From Omphiscola glabra (lineage: Eukaryota; Mollusca; Gastropoda; Lymnaeidae), in contig OZ024809.1 in NCBI GenBank assembly GCA_964017045.1, forward strand, positions 24,861,618 through 24,925,617: 64,000 bases of DNA, given 5' to 3'. Every line of letters starts with the position of its first letter. Positions within the stretch are counted from its first letter, which is position 1. Of the stretch, positions 1 through 10,798 are shown piece by piece. The position numbers and the translations under genes were made by a program. Under the pieces are notes generated by a model. It ran no database searches. It saw only the letters and a list, made by a program, of their open reading frames with translations, and was not told where the DNA came from.

Positions 1-335
1 CAAATGTAGAAACAACAAGAAATAAAAAGTAGTTAAAAAATTAAAGTATTCGTCATTAATGTTGTTGCAGTGAATAGACCTCAACATGATAGTGAAAAAG
101 AATGTCACTAACTTAGTTCAATTTCTCGCATTAACCCACACTGTGCATTTGATTTGAATCATTCTACGAATAGGCCCACGTCATCAGTCATAGGCACAGT
201 GTACGTCAGACTTGCTAGAACATGAAGCATCTCCATCTACGCTGTCTACACAAGCTTCTTAGCATACGTTGGAAGGACGAAGTGACTGATTCAGAAGTCC
301 TACAACAGACTGGCTGTCTTTGCACTAGCACGATA
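1..335. other. Non-coding, nothing recognised
   Basis: AT-rich single-copy-looking sequence with no motif, gene or repeat that I can name. Confidence 0.4.
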
Positions 336-690
336 TTAGAAGAGGGATAATCCAGATGGGAAGGGCTTAACAGATGGGCTGGATAAGACATATGTCCTGG
401 ATATGAAATATTTGGTTGAAAATCCTGATGGGCTGGAAATGATAGCTGGGCTGAAAGTGACCGATGGGCTGGACACCCTACTGTCTGCATCTGATTGCAC
501 TATACCAAATTTACTGCATCTAAGTGTACTGCACCCCATTGTACTGCACCCCACCGTACTGACACCACCGCACGGCCCTTAACCCTATTGCACCCCCCTT
601 ACTTCACTTCGACCTACTGCAGACCTCCCTCTTGCAGCCCACCCTACTCACAGCCTATACAGCGCGCAACTTACTTTTACCCCACCTACT
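336..690. repeat. Degenerate short tandem repeats
   Basis: Loose iterations of 'gatgggctgg' spaced ~25 bp (350-480) give way to loose iterations of 'tactgcacccc' (495-600). They are too diverged for a firm unit. The short open frames across them come from the periodicity. Confidence 0.5.
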
Positions 691-1014
691 ATTCACCATT
701 GAAAAGGTTCCATTTGACCGTTAGGTGTCGCCAAACTTGCAAGTCATCTCTGTCATGGCCACTTTCAAAGGTTTCAGCTTGTCAGAGACTAGAGACCGAA
801 GCATTAGTAGGAATAGTGGGGGCCGTAACGCTGCTCGTTTTAGACGTTGATAATAAAGACATTTTTGGGCCTGGTTAAGTGTAGGTGGGTGGGGGGGGTG
901 GCATATAGGAAGATATTGGGGGAGGTGCTTTTTAAAATCCTCTAATTGCGAATCTGAAGAACTTATCATTAATTTTTTTTTCTTCATTTTTAAAAGTTTT
1001 TATTGTTGTGTGTA

Positions 1015-1298
1015 TAAAATGGGTTGGTCTTAACTAATGGTTTTGTTTATTAATGGGTTGGTTTAGCTAATGGTTTTGTTTATTAATGGGTTGGTCTTAG
1101 CTAATGGTTTTGTTTATTAATGGGTTGGTCTAACTAATGGTTTTGATTATTAATGGGTTGGTCTTAACTAATGGTTTCGTTTATTAATGGGTTGGTCTTA
1201 ACTAATGGTTTTGTTTATTAATGGGTTGGTCTTAACTAATGGTTTTGTTTATTAATGGGTTGGTCTTAACTAATGGTTTTGTTTATTAATGGGTTGGG
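1015..1298. repeat. Minisatellite, 34-bp unit, ~8 copies
   Basis: Direct tandem units contain 'gggttggtcttaactaatgg' followed by 'ttttgtttattaat'. Copies differ by only one or a few bases. Confidence 0.9.
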
Positions 1299-1448
1299 CT
1301 CAATCAAGAGTTGTGGTGAGTTTCATAGTTGAATGGGCTGAGGAATGGGGTGCGTGGCAAGAAGCATTGGGTGCGGTGTGCATTAAGAGAGCACATATAA
1401 ATGATTCTTGATTTGAAGCGCTGCTGAAGGATGAGGTGGCGGTAACAA

Positions 1449-2592
1449 ATTGGGTGTCCTTTAACTGAGAGCAGTGCACCTAAACATTGGGTGTCCTTTA
1501 ACTGAGAGCAGTGCACCTAAACATTTGGTGTCCTTTAACTGAGAGCAGTGCACCTAAACATTTGGTGTCCTTTAACTGAGAGCAGTGCACCTAAACATTG
1601 GGTGTCCTTTAACTGAGAGCAGTGCACCTAAACATTGGGTGTCCTTTAACTGAGAGCAGTGCACCTAAACATTTGGTGTCCTTTAACTGAGAGCAGTGCA
1701 CCTAAACATTGGGTGCCATTTAACTGAGAGCAGTGCACCTAAACATTGGGTGTCCTTTAACTGAGAGCAGTGCACCTAAACATTGGGTGTCCTTTAACTG
1801 AGAGCAGTGACACCTAAACATTGGGTGTCCTTTAACTAAGAGCAGTGCACCTAAACATTGGGTGTCCTTTAACTGAGAGAAGTGCACCTAAACATTGGGT
1901 GTCCTTTAACTGAGAGCAGTGCACCTAAACATTGGGTGTCCTTTAACTGAGAGCAGTGCACCTAAACATTGGGTGTCCTTTAACTGAGAGCAGTGACACC
2001 TAAACATTGGGTGTCCTTTAACTGAGAGCAGTGCACCTAAACATTGGTTGTCCTTTAACTGAGAGCAGTGCACCTAAACATTGGGTGTCCTTTAACTGAG
2101 AGCAGTGCACCTAAACATTGGGTGTACTTTAACTAAGAGCAGTGCACCTAAACATTGGGTGTCCTTTAACTAAGAGCAGTGGCGGCTAAACATTTTGTGT
2201 CCTTAAACTGAGAGCAGTCGCACCTAAACATTGGGTGTCCTTTAACTGAGAGCAGTGCACCTAAACATTGGGTGTCCTTTAACTGAGAGCAGTGCACTTA
2301 AACATTAGGTGTCCTTTAAATTAGAGCAGTGGCGGCTAAACATTGGGTGTCCTTTAACTGAGAGCAGTTCACCTAAACATTGGGTGTCCTTTAACTGAGA
2401 GCAGTGGCGGCTAAACATGGGGTGTCCTTTAACTGAGAGCAGTGCACTTAAACATTAGGTGTCCTTTAACTGAGAGCAGTGGCGGCTAAACATTGGGTGT
2501 CCTTTAACTGAGAGCAGTTCACCTAAACATTGGGTGTCCTTTAACTAAGAGCTGTGGCGGCTAAACATTGGGTGTCCTTCAACTAAGAGCAG
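1449..2592. repeat. Minisatellite, 37-bp unit, ~31 copies
   Basis: The unit core is 'tgggtgtcctttaactgaga' plus 'gcagtgcacctaaacat'. Two variant classes exist: 'gtgcacct' dominates early, while 'gtggcggct' first appears near 2180 and recurs to the end, which suggests local spread of a variant. A few units carry a one-base insertion ('gtgacacct'). Confidence 0.95.
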
Positions 2593-2756
2593 ATCCAGAT
2601 TCTCTTGTAATGAGCGCAGTTCCACATTTAAGAATCGGGAATGTGTTAGTTAATGTTTCTCTGCTGGACGCGCGCGGTTTTTGTCTTATTCAGATTGTAT
2701 TTGAGACAAATATTTCGTGAACGGGGCGATAAAATTAATTCAATCGAGTTTCTAAC

Positions 2757-3367
2757 TGCACTTGATTGTGGGCAGGGTTGTGCAGTTTCTAAGGTCACGT
2801 GATTGTGGGCAGAGTGTGTGCAGTTTCTAAAATCACGTGATTGTGGGCAGGGTGTGTGCAGTTCCTAAAGTCAAGTGATTGTGGGCAGGGTGTGTGCAGT
2901 TTCTAACGTCACGTGATTACTGGCTTGGGTGTGTGCAGTTTCTAAGGTCATGTGATTGTGGGCTTGGGGTGTGTGCAGTTTCTAAAGTCATGTGGTTGTT
3001 GGCAGGGTGTATGCAGTTTCTAAAGTCAAGTGATTGTGGGCAGGGTGTGTGCAGTTTCTAAAGTCAAGTGATTGTGGGCAGGGTGTATGCAGTTTCTAAA
3101 GTCAAGTGATTGTGGGCAGGGTGTGTGCAGTTTCTAAAGTCACGTGATTACTGGCTTGGGTGTGTGCAGTTTCTAAAGTCACGTGATTACTGGCTTGGGT
3201 GTGTGCAGTTTCTAAAGTCACGTGATTACTGGCTTGGGTGTGTGCAGTTTCTAAAGTCACGTGATTACTGGCTTGGGTGTGTGCAGTTTCTAAAGTCACG
3301 TGATTACTGGCTTGGGTGTGTGCAGTTTCTAAAGTCACGTGATTACTGGCTTGGGTGTGTGCAGTTT
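2757..3367. repeat. Minisatellite, ~39-bp unit, ~15 copies, E-box rich
   Basis: Units read 'aaagtcacgtgattactggc' then 'ttgggtgtgtgcagtttct'. The last six units (from ~3136) are essentially identical and the left part is more diverged. Because 39 is divisible by three, several frames stay open on both strands, but these are not genes. Nine units keep an intact CACGTG. The array ends ~70 bp before the candidate splice acceptor. Confidence 0.95.
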
Positions 3368-3435
3368 ATGTGAAACATTTTTTTTCCTTGCTTGCCCCCC
3401 CCCCCCTTTTTTTTTACACGTTCATTTATGAACTT

Positions 3436-3450
3436 CTTCTCTCCCTACAG
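3436..3450 (+). promoter_or_regulatory. Candidate splice acceptor (5' UTR)
   Basis: A pyrimidine-rich tract (aacttcttctctccctacag) ends in AG at 3450, after a longer C/T tract from 3390. Splicing here would place a 5' UTR of ~633 bases (3451-4083) directly before the neuroligin start. Transcription could instead start inside this stretch. Inferred from sequence form only. Confidence 0.45.
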
Positions 3451-4083
3451 GTTTTTGCACCGTTTGCCCTAATGACGTCAGGACAGAATGTGACCTTATC
3501 CTGCCCATTGGATCTTTTACTCGGTGAATCTTCGTCAAAATTGTGCTACGATTGAATTCATTTACATTTAACAAGATGGCGGAATGAGACAGGGGGAAAT
3601 AATGTACAATATTTTTGTTTTTACCAAACGTCGGTATTTGATCAACTTCATTCAGATGAAGGATTTCGTTTACATTTGTGTGTGTGTAAATCTCAGCATG
3701 GAATGTAGTGAGTAAGTGCTTTACGTGATTCTTTGAACCTTGCTATGTTGAGTTAGAGCTGGAATAATATTGGCTCAGCTATTTGAACTCGAATGAATTA
3801 ATTATTTTTTATGAACGATATGAATCCTTGGGCCAGTTGTTGCCCTCTACTTTTTTTATCCTAATACTAATGAACCTGCTACAAAATAGAGAATTTCCTT
3901 TTAGTTTATAGTCTTTTGTAAATTGTAAAGTTTTAAAATAAATATAATTACTCGCATTTTTGTTTTCTAAAAGTATTCTTTACACAACACGATTCTCGGA
4001 TTAGAATTCAACACGCCCAGCAGGATATTGTGTTGTATATCTTAAGGATCTTATGATCTTCCCATGATCAACGAATCGCTGCC
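3451..4083 (+). other. Probable 5' UTR / proximal promoter of neuroligin-like gene
   Basis: This stretch has no repeats and lies between the candidate acceptor and the start codon. It has a short upstream frame at 3472-3555 (ATG in an ATGACGTCAGG context), several other ATGs and frequent stops, so it is not coding. It becomes AT-rich after 3600. No TATA box or initiator can be assigned with confidence. Confidence 0.4.
3473..3480. promoter_or_regulatory. CRE palindrome TGACGTCA
   Basis: A perfect full-length cAMP response element sits ~600 bp upstream of the neuroligin ATG. CREB/ATF binding is established for this octamer; use at this site is inference. A second TGACGTCA occurs near 9854. Confidence 0.4.
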
Positions 4084-4534
4084 ATGGATCTGCTTTCACA
4101 GCGCAACTTCCGCTTCCTGGAAGTCATCCTCGTGAACCTACTAATTCTGCTGCCACTCCTCCTTAACGCAGAAGTGTTCTTCAAACAGCTCAGCGAGCGT
4201 GTCATCAACACACGTTACGGAAAGGTCCGAGGCATACTCGTGGAGTTCCCGAACAGGCATCTCCGCCCGGTGGAGGCGTACCTCGGATTGAGATATGCGG
4301 ATCTGGATTCAGGCGGGATGAGGTTCATGCCGCCCAAAAACCCCAAGGACCAGTGGAACGGGATACGTGTGGCCGTCAAGCTCCAGCCCGTGTGTCCACA
4401 ACCGAGACGCCATGAGCGTGAGTACAGCCAGCAGTTACCTGAGGGCAGGGTCGCCCACTTAAGGAATATTACCCCATTTTTAACAGAGCAGAAGGAGGAT
4501 TGCCTCACCTTAAATTTATACGTGCCTATACAAG
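4084..4534 (+). CDS. Neuroligin-like protein, first coding exon (partial)
   Basis: Encodes the N-terminal ~150 residues of a neuroligin, a postsynaptic transmembrane adhesion protein of the carboxylesterase fold that binds neurexins. Residues 1-12 are polar, 13-29 form a hydrophobic signal-peptide core ending LLLNA, and the mature part opens with INTRYGKVRG, the cholinesterase/neuroligin first strand. It continues with EAYLGLRYA, RFMPPKNPKDQW, LQPVCPQ and EDCLTLNLYVP, all family landmarks. C104 and C140 match the conserved first disulfide; N128-I-T is a possible N-glycosylation site. The ATG lies in an excellent Kozak context (gctgccATGG). The exon should end at 4534 in CAAG|GTAGGG with a phase-1 intron; reading on past it gives non-homologous residues and a stop at 4678. 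Another esterase-like adhesion protein (neurotactin, gliotactin) is possible, but the motif spacing favours neuroligin. The catalytic-triad region lies in exons not seen here. Confidence 0.9.
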
Positions 4535-4540
4535 GTAGGG
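4535..4540 (+). promoter_or_regulatory. Splice donor of neuroligin exon
   Basis: CAAG|GTAGGG directly follows the LNLYVPIQ codons, where similarity to neuroligins stops. This marks the start of a long intron. Confidence 0.8.
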
Positions 4541-6104
4541 ATGCATGTCATGTGACCCAATTTACCTATCTTTACAGCACTTATACATTTTCCAGGAATG
4601 GTAGTAGTTTTGTTTCATATTGTTATCGTCATGTAACTCACACTCCCACCCCATGTCAAGTGTCTCACAAATTTTACTGAATTGTCCTTTCCGTGTTTTA
4701 AAAAAACTTTGAAAAATAAAAATACGTTAATGTCATTGTTTAAATAGTAGAGGATCGGTCCGTTTATTTTTACTCTTTAAATCCTGTACAATTTCATAGC
4801 ATTTGATTTCATTGTGTGAGATCTTTATTATCTCATCCACGAAGTTAACACATACAATTTAAATCAATCTTCAAATTACTAGTAACTTCGCCCTTCTTTC
4901 CATTTGCTAACTTGAGATAGTTTTCCTCTTTCCTTACGCATTTAATCCAAACTTATTCAAAGTAAACATACTTTTTTAAAATCATGTCATGAAACATGTC
5001 TTTGAATCGTAACCGTTTTGTCGTCTGCTGAAGTTTTAAAATTTCTATAAAAAAAAATTTCCCCTGCACTTTAACTATAAAACGACGCTATGAAGGACTG
5101 AATCAAATAAGACGAAACAAAAGAAGAAGTTGTGCAGAAATGATTCAGTTCCTTTCCATTAGGACTTATAATAGACACATGTTTACAATAAAGTGAAAAA
5201 CAACAGTGGTGTAGTTAAAAATATTATGTCCTGAATGAGGCCAAGGCTAAATGGAACCAATGCAATTCAAGCTTATCTTTATTGTATCAAGGTGATTGGA
5301 GCATTACAGAAATCTTTTAGGATACGCCTTAAAGGCTGTGCCAAACTGCAAATGATACAACAGAAACTGGTTCCGCAATATGTTTTGTTTCATTGGGCCA
5401 ATTTGATTTTGATGGTATATTATTGCTAATATATTTTGCATTAGACATTTGTGGGGGAAGGGGGCGTATATTTTTGGGGATATAAAGGTCCTGATCCGAT
5501 AACGAAGTTGCAGGCAAGGCAACGAGACGACATAAGGATGGTCATATCATCTTAATGACACTTTCTTCCCTATAAAAATTAGTGTCTCTTGTATTCCTTA
5601 ACTAAAAGGTGAGCTGAGATATCGTTTTTTATCTGAGCGGCCAAATCAAATCATAAGTAGCCGCGCTTTTCAATGCGAATCACTCTACGTACAATTCTAG
5701 CCAATTCTCTCCCGTTATTTGACGCGTTATCCAATAAATCGAATCTACACAGTCTAGTTTTATCTCCCTGGCCTGTACAATGGGCAGTGAGTTGTTGGAG
5801 GGTGGTGGCTGGTGCTGTAAAGGGTGGTGGTTGGTGGGTGGGAGTCCATTACGGGATGTGCGGATTAGATGTTTGTCTTAGTTGTAGAGAACGTGATCTA
5901 CTATTTTAGGTTTTAAGGGGATACATCAATGATACCTATGGGATGAATTTCTCTTGCTATTTAATTATAACATTTATAGCGTTACAGACAAATGTTATCA
6001 ATTCTCTCTTACTGGTTTTTTACCTCTATAAATTCTTTTAATAATCTTTCCATCACATAGCAAAACATTGTTATTTATGAAACTCCTGCTACATCCTTTC
6101 ATTA
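4541..6104. other. Intron-like AT-rich DNA
   Basis: No exon-like segment with neuroligin similarity, no clear repeat array and no mobile-element end was seen. Short open frames are scattered and lack recognisable domains. Confidence 0.5.
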
Positions 6105-6222
6105 TGCTCAGTTCACACGATCAAATTTTCGTCAAAATTCCTTTTCAACGTATTACTAAATGATGCGTTCAAAAAGAAATTTGACGAAAATTTGAAATAA
6201 ATTTGATAATGTGAACTGAGCA
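6105..6222. mobile_element. Foldback MITE, 118 bp
   Basis: Near-perfect terminal inverted repeats: the left end starts TGCTCAGTTCACAcgATCAA and the right end reads TTGATaatGTGAACTGAGCA. An inner inverted pair (aaattttcgtcaaaatt / aaatttgacgaaaattt) continues the palindrome, so nearly the whole element folds into one hairpin. It has no coding capacity, which is typical of a non-autonomous DNA transposon. The superfamily is not certain; the flanks could be a 2-bp AT duplication. Confidence 0.75.
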
Positions 6223-7484
6223 TGTATCACATTTCTTTCAATTTAGATTCATTCAATCAATTCTTTTAGTTAGAGATTAGAACCTGAAATTATAGGGAAT
6301 AGGTGCAAAAAAAGGAGGAAGTGCTGGGGGGCGACTTAATCATTTTAAAAAAACAATTCTGATTTAAACTGCGTTATCGAAATTCCAAGACAGCGTTTCT
6401 CAAACTTTTGTTGTTCCTGGTGGCCGACTTAAATATTGTGTTCAATGGACTCGTCACTGTTCATTTAACAATAGAACGACTTTTTGTATTGAAAGAATTG
6501 TACTTATTCAACGTGCTCATCCACTCACCCGTATCCACAGCTAATTACTTATCCGTATCCACAGCTAATTACTTATCCGTATCCTCATCCAATTACTTAT
6601 CCGTACCTTTATCCATTTCACGGATCCAATTTAAATGGATAGATTTTAGTTGACACATCTGTGCAGTGCATTAATTTTATTGATCTATGTGTTTTAAAAA
6701 TAATTATTTAAAAATAGAAATCCATCCACTACTTCACCATCTGTCTATCGCTCTATTCCTCCGAATCCATGATCCATCCACGATCCATCCACCCATTTAT
6801 TCCGTGTTCTACTTGCCTTGCCTCCATCACATTTCCGCTTTCCTTTTCAGCGTGACATGATCCAAGCCCCACCCCCCACACCCATGTTTTGACGGGCTTA
6901 TAATAAATTTTCTCACATTAATGCCGGAACTCACCAGGCACTGGCAAGCAGAACTGAAGAATGAGAGAGAAAGGAAATTAGGAAAGACGAACAAGAAATA
7001 CATACAAGAATTTCTGGTCGGGCGTGCGTGTGTGGAGTGATGCGATTTCTGTGGGGGAGCGGGATTGCAGGCCGGGTTTCTTACTGAGGTTAGCACTCCG
7101 ATGTCCCGAACAATTCGTAGTTACGGAAATGAGGGCCGGATATGTGGATCTTTGGCTATATTGATCTTCGATAACTTCTTTGTAATCGCACAATACGATG
7201 GGGGCTCAATATTAGTTAGTGAATCTCAAACTACGGGGATGTTAAGGGGAAGGACCAAGAACTGTTAAAATAATAGTAGTTTTTATTATTTTAAAAAATA
7301 ATTGTGTAAATTCTGAGACTTTATAAAGAAGGACATTTGTATATCTTTCCTCTTGTTCTTTGTTGCATGTACCTGTTGTTTCTCTAAGTAAGCACTGGCT
7401 GATCGTATGCATTGAAAGAAAATAGCCGCTGGAATTTCATGATCAGTTTTTATTTAGCTTCTTTTCAATATGTCTTTTCAAACT
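6223..7484. other. Non-coding stretch with a solo hAT-type end and a short repeat
   Basis: It includes a hAT-like terminus at 6391 and three to four copies of a ~25-bp unit ('ccgtatccacagctaattac') at ~6525-6610. The rest is unremarkable, and small open frames show no known domain. Confidence 0.5.
6391..6425 (+). mobile_element. Solo hAT-type terminal sequence
   Basis: CAGCGTTTCTCAAACTTTTG matches the general hAT terminal consensus (CAGNGNTTCTCAAACTTTT). No partner inverted end was found nearby, so this is a degraded or truncated copy. Confidence 0.45.
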
Positions 7485-8046
7485 TTCCATCAGTCTTTGT
7501 GTGTTAATCATTCCTTCCGTCTTTGTGTGTTTAACATTCCGTCAGTCTTTGTGTGTTAAACATTCCCTCAGTCTTTGTGTGTTAAACATTCCTTCAGTCT
7601 TTGTGTGTTTAACATTCCGTCAGTCTTTGTGTGTTAAACATTCCCTCAGCCTTTGTGTGTTAAATATTCCCGCAGTCTTTGTGTGTTAAACAATCCGTCA
7701 GTCTTTGTGTGTTTAACATTCCCTCAGTCTTTGTGTGTTTAACAATCCGCCAGTCTTTGTGTGTTAAACAATCTGTCAGTCTTTGTGTGTTTAACATTCC
7801 CTCAGTCTTTGTGTGTTTAACAATCCGCCAGTCTTTGTGTGTTAAAAATTCCCTCAGCCTTTGTGTGTTAAATATTCCCGCAGTCTTTGTGTGTTTAACA
7901 TTACGTCAGTCTTTGTGTGTTAAACATTTCCTCAGCCTTTATGTGTTAAAGATTCCCGCAGTCTTTGTGTGTTAAACATTCCGTCAGTCTTTGTTTGTTA
8001 AACATTCCATCAGTCTTTGTGTGTTAAACGTTCCTTCAGTCTTTGA
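7485..8046. repeat. Minisatellite, 26-bp unit, ~21 copies
   Basis: Units read 'attccgtcagtctttgtgtg' plus 'ttaaac', with an alternative 27-bp form ('tttaac'). Mixing the two lengths shifts the frame regularly, giving cysteine-rich pseudo-proteins that are not genes. Confidence 0.95.
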
Positions 8047-8457
8047 GTTACTCTACTTTCTGTCAATCTTCCTACTGTGGTCCAAGCCAAGAAGGATATT
8101 AGCATACATAGAGCCAAGATTTAACAAAGTATGTTGGAGAAGTCAATCTGATTATGACAAAGAAATTCTAAAATTGTGTAACACGATCATAACTGGCTCA
8201 ATGTGTTTCTAAAAATAAAGAGATCCTTGCCTACGTTAAGATTAGGAGAACCGCTTGTGTTACAGACAACCGTTTCAGAACTTTAATTTTGTCCATGCAA
8301 CTCTTTTACAACTTTAAATTGTCAAGGCAACTGTTAAAATTATCCAGGCATCTGTTTAGGATCTTCTTACTATGTAGAACGTTTTTTTAAAAATTAATAA
8401 ATGTGACATTTTTAAAAAAGTTTGGTTTTATGAGATTTTAGATAACGAATTTGAAGG

Positions 8458-8902
8458 AAAGTACACCAAAAGACTAAGAAAGTACACTAATATAAACCAG
8501 GAAAGTACACCAACAGACCAGGAAAGTACACCAATAGACCAGAGAGTATATCAACACACCAGGAAAGTACACCAACAAACCAGGAAAGTACACCAACATA
8601 CGAGGAAAGTACACCAACAGTCCAGGAAAGTACACCAATAGACCAGGAAAGTACACCAACAGACCAGGAACGTACACCAACAGACCAGGAAAGTACACCA
8701 ACAGACCAGGAAAGTACACCAATAGACCAGGAACGTACACCAACAGACCAGGAAAGTACACCAACAGACCAGGAAAGTACACCAACAGACCAGGAACGTA
8801 CACCAACAGACCAGGAAAGTACACCAACAGACCAGGAACGTACACCAACAGACCAGGAAAGTACACCAACAGACCAGGAAAGTACACCAATAGACCAGGA
8901 GT
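8458..8902. repeat. Minisatellite, 21-bp unit, ~21 copies
   Basis: The unit is 'gaccaggaaagtacaccaac' plus a. It has two variable positions (gaaagt/gaacgt and aaca/aata) and more diverged copies at the left edge. The 21-bp period keeps frames open on the minus strand (7-residue LLVYFPG-like repeats). No start, signal or splice context supports translation. Confidence 0.95.
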
Positions 8903-10614
8903 CGTGGGGTAGGATTCAATGTTAAACATTTTCTTCTCAAACATAAATGCCATCCAGTAAGGTTTAACCCAATCTTTGTTTGGTTATAAGCATTTTGAAC
9001 GGTGTATGGCCGTGGAGGATTTAGCATGTTTTTTCCAAGGATTTGGATGTTTAAAATAAACAGAATTTGTACACGGCACATTAAATTTGTCGTAGGTCAA
9101 AATGAATCTTAAATCCTTTTGGTCCGCTCATAATAACCAGTGGCCCTAATTGTCGATATGTAGGCCATCTAAACGTAAAATCTAAGCGATGTCCGGCCAG
9201 TATCTATATAATACTACTGATACCTTTTCCCGGATTCCTTACGATTGTAGCTACTTCGAGTAGTAAACAAAAATTTAAAATCTATTTATGTAATTATCTT
9301 AGCAAAAAACTGCAGTCAGTAAATTTTATAATATTATTAACAGTGAATAACTATAAGTAGCAACTATGTCCATTACTAGTAAAACAAGTAGTATTACTCT
9401 ATGGCACGGCTAAATTTAACGTTCTAGGCCAAACATTTCCTTAAAGTGGTTGCAAATTTTGCCGTTTTTTTTGTATGCCAATATTTTATTTAAGGCCGAA
9501 ATCAGTAAGAATTTTATACAGTATTTTTTATTCACAATTTACTATTTAGCTCCAGCTGAAAACCCCCAAATAAGTTGGTGAACCAAATTAGCTTATTAAA
9601 GAAAGCTGAAATTATCCACGTATTCGGGAGTGGGGTGGGTTAGGGGGGTTTCTTACCTATGATTTATGAAGGAGTGGCTGACCAAATGACCTTGAATTAT
9701 CATTGAGTCGTCAATCCGTTCATTGCATACATTTTACAAAGGACAAAAAAAAAAAAAGACATTTAAGTGCTTGCTTCAGTCTGTTATGAAATTAAAGTCC
9801 ATCTTAAAACATAGTTACTGAAACACAACTTTGAGGCATTGAAAATATATTTATGACGTCATCCAATGTTTTTTAAATTTGAAATCAACGGATTTCCCGT
9901 TATATGTTTGAGAACAGTTGTGTGCTGCCTACTTGAATACTCTTTGTGGTATTCGAATATGTGGAGTCAGAATTTCCCACGCTCCGACTATCATGGTATC
10001 GAGCAAACGATAAGGAACATAGCCTATCTCAAGGGAGAGAGAGGGGGGAGAGTTGGAGAGAGATGGAAAGAAAAGATAGAGGGGGAGAGAGTGAGGAGCT
10101 GGGGTGGGTGAACGTTTGATGAGGATATGGATATCCAAACAAATTTTGTTCTTCCTGTCTTTGATGGACGGGTTTTTAGGGTCAGCGCGAAAAAAAATTC
10201 GGATTTGGGGTGGAGTAGGAAGATTGTCACAGTGAAGAGGACTTGCGGGAAATCAGAAACGTGCAGAATTGTGTATATAAATCTGTCTGCAGAGAATGGT
10301 AAGACTTTTGTCTTGAACTCAGATAGAGGAGATATCCGGAGGTAGAGTTCCTTCCTACGGCTCATGTGGGACCGGACGAAATAGAATGTACCCGGGATAG
10401 TGAGGAAGTGAGGTGAAGGGAAAAAGAGAAAGAGGGGTGGTGGTGGTATTTGCTACAGTTGTTTCCCCTGATGAATAGGTCAACGGAAAGCGGAGGACCA
10501 CAGGCCGGGGACACACTCGATTGATTGACCGACAAAGGTCCTTTTCCCCAGGATGGAATTAAACAGCGCATGAATCAAAACGATGTCACGGGTGCGAGGT
10601 GGTCTGGCACTGCA
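8903..10614. other. Non-coding stretch, nothing firm
   Basis: AT-rich unique sequence with a GA-rich low-complexity patch at 10034-10110 and a CRE-like TGACGTCA near 9854. The open frames at 9866-10345 carry no recognisable domain and lie partly in the GA patch. Confidence 0.45.
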
Positions 10615-10798
10615 AAGTTGAATGCATGTACAGTTGAATGCATGTACAGTTGAATCCATGTACAGTTGAATGCATGTACAGTTGAATGCATGTACAGTTG
10701 AATGCATGCACAGTTGAATGCATGTACAATTGAATGCATTTTCAGTTGAATGCATGTACAGTTGAATGCATGTACAGTTGAATGCATGGACAGTTGAA
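10615..10798. repeat. Minisatellite, 16-bp unit, ~11 copies
   Basis: The unit is 'agttgaatgcatgtac', containing the palindrome ATGCAT in almost every copy. The open minus-strand frames here (Cys/His/Asn-rich) are products of the repeat. Confidence 0.95.

Noticed and set aside
3355..3555. A short upstream exon reading FALMTSGQNVTLSCP, resembling an Ig-domain strand
   Set aside because: It stops within 35 codons of the acceptor and is not in frame with the neuroligin start. It is better explained as 5' UTR.
7485..8046. Cysteine-rich repeat peptides
   Set aside because: Produced by a 26/27-bp minisatellite; the frame shifts with unit length and no gene structure is present.
8458..9081. Hydrophobic 7-residue-repeat proteins (LLVYFPG / CWCTFLV) on the minus strand, looking like membrane proteins
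   Set aside because: Two phases of the same 21-bp minisatellite. The hydrophobicity is a by-product of the unit.
10127..10345. 72-residue plus-strand open frame (MDIQTNFVLP...)
   Set aside because: No domain, splice context or homology is recognisable, and a longer minus-strand frame overlaps it. Most likely chance.
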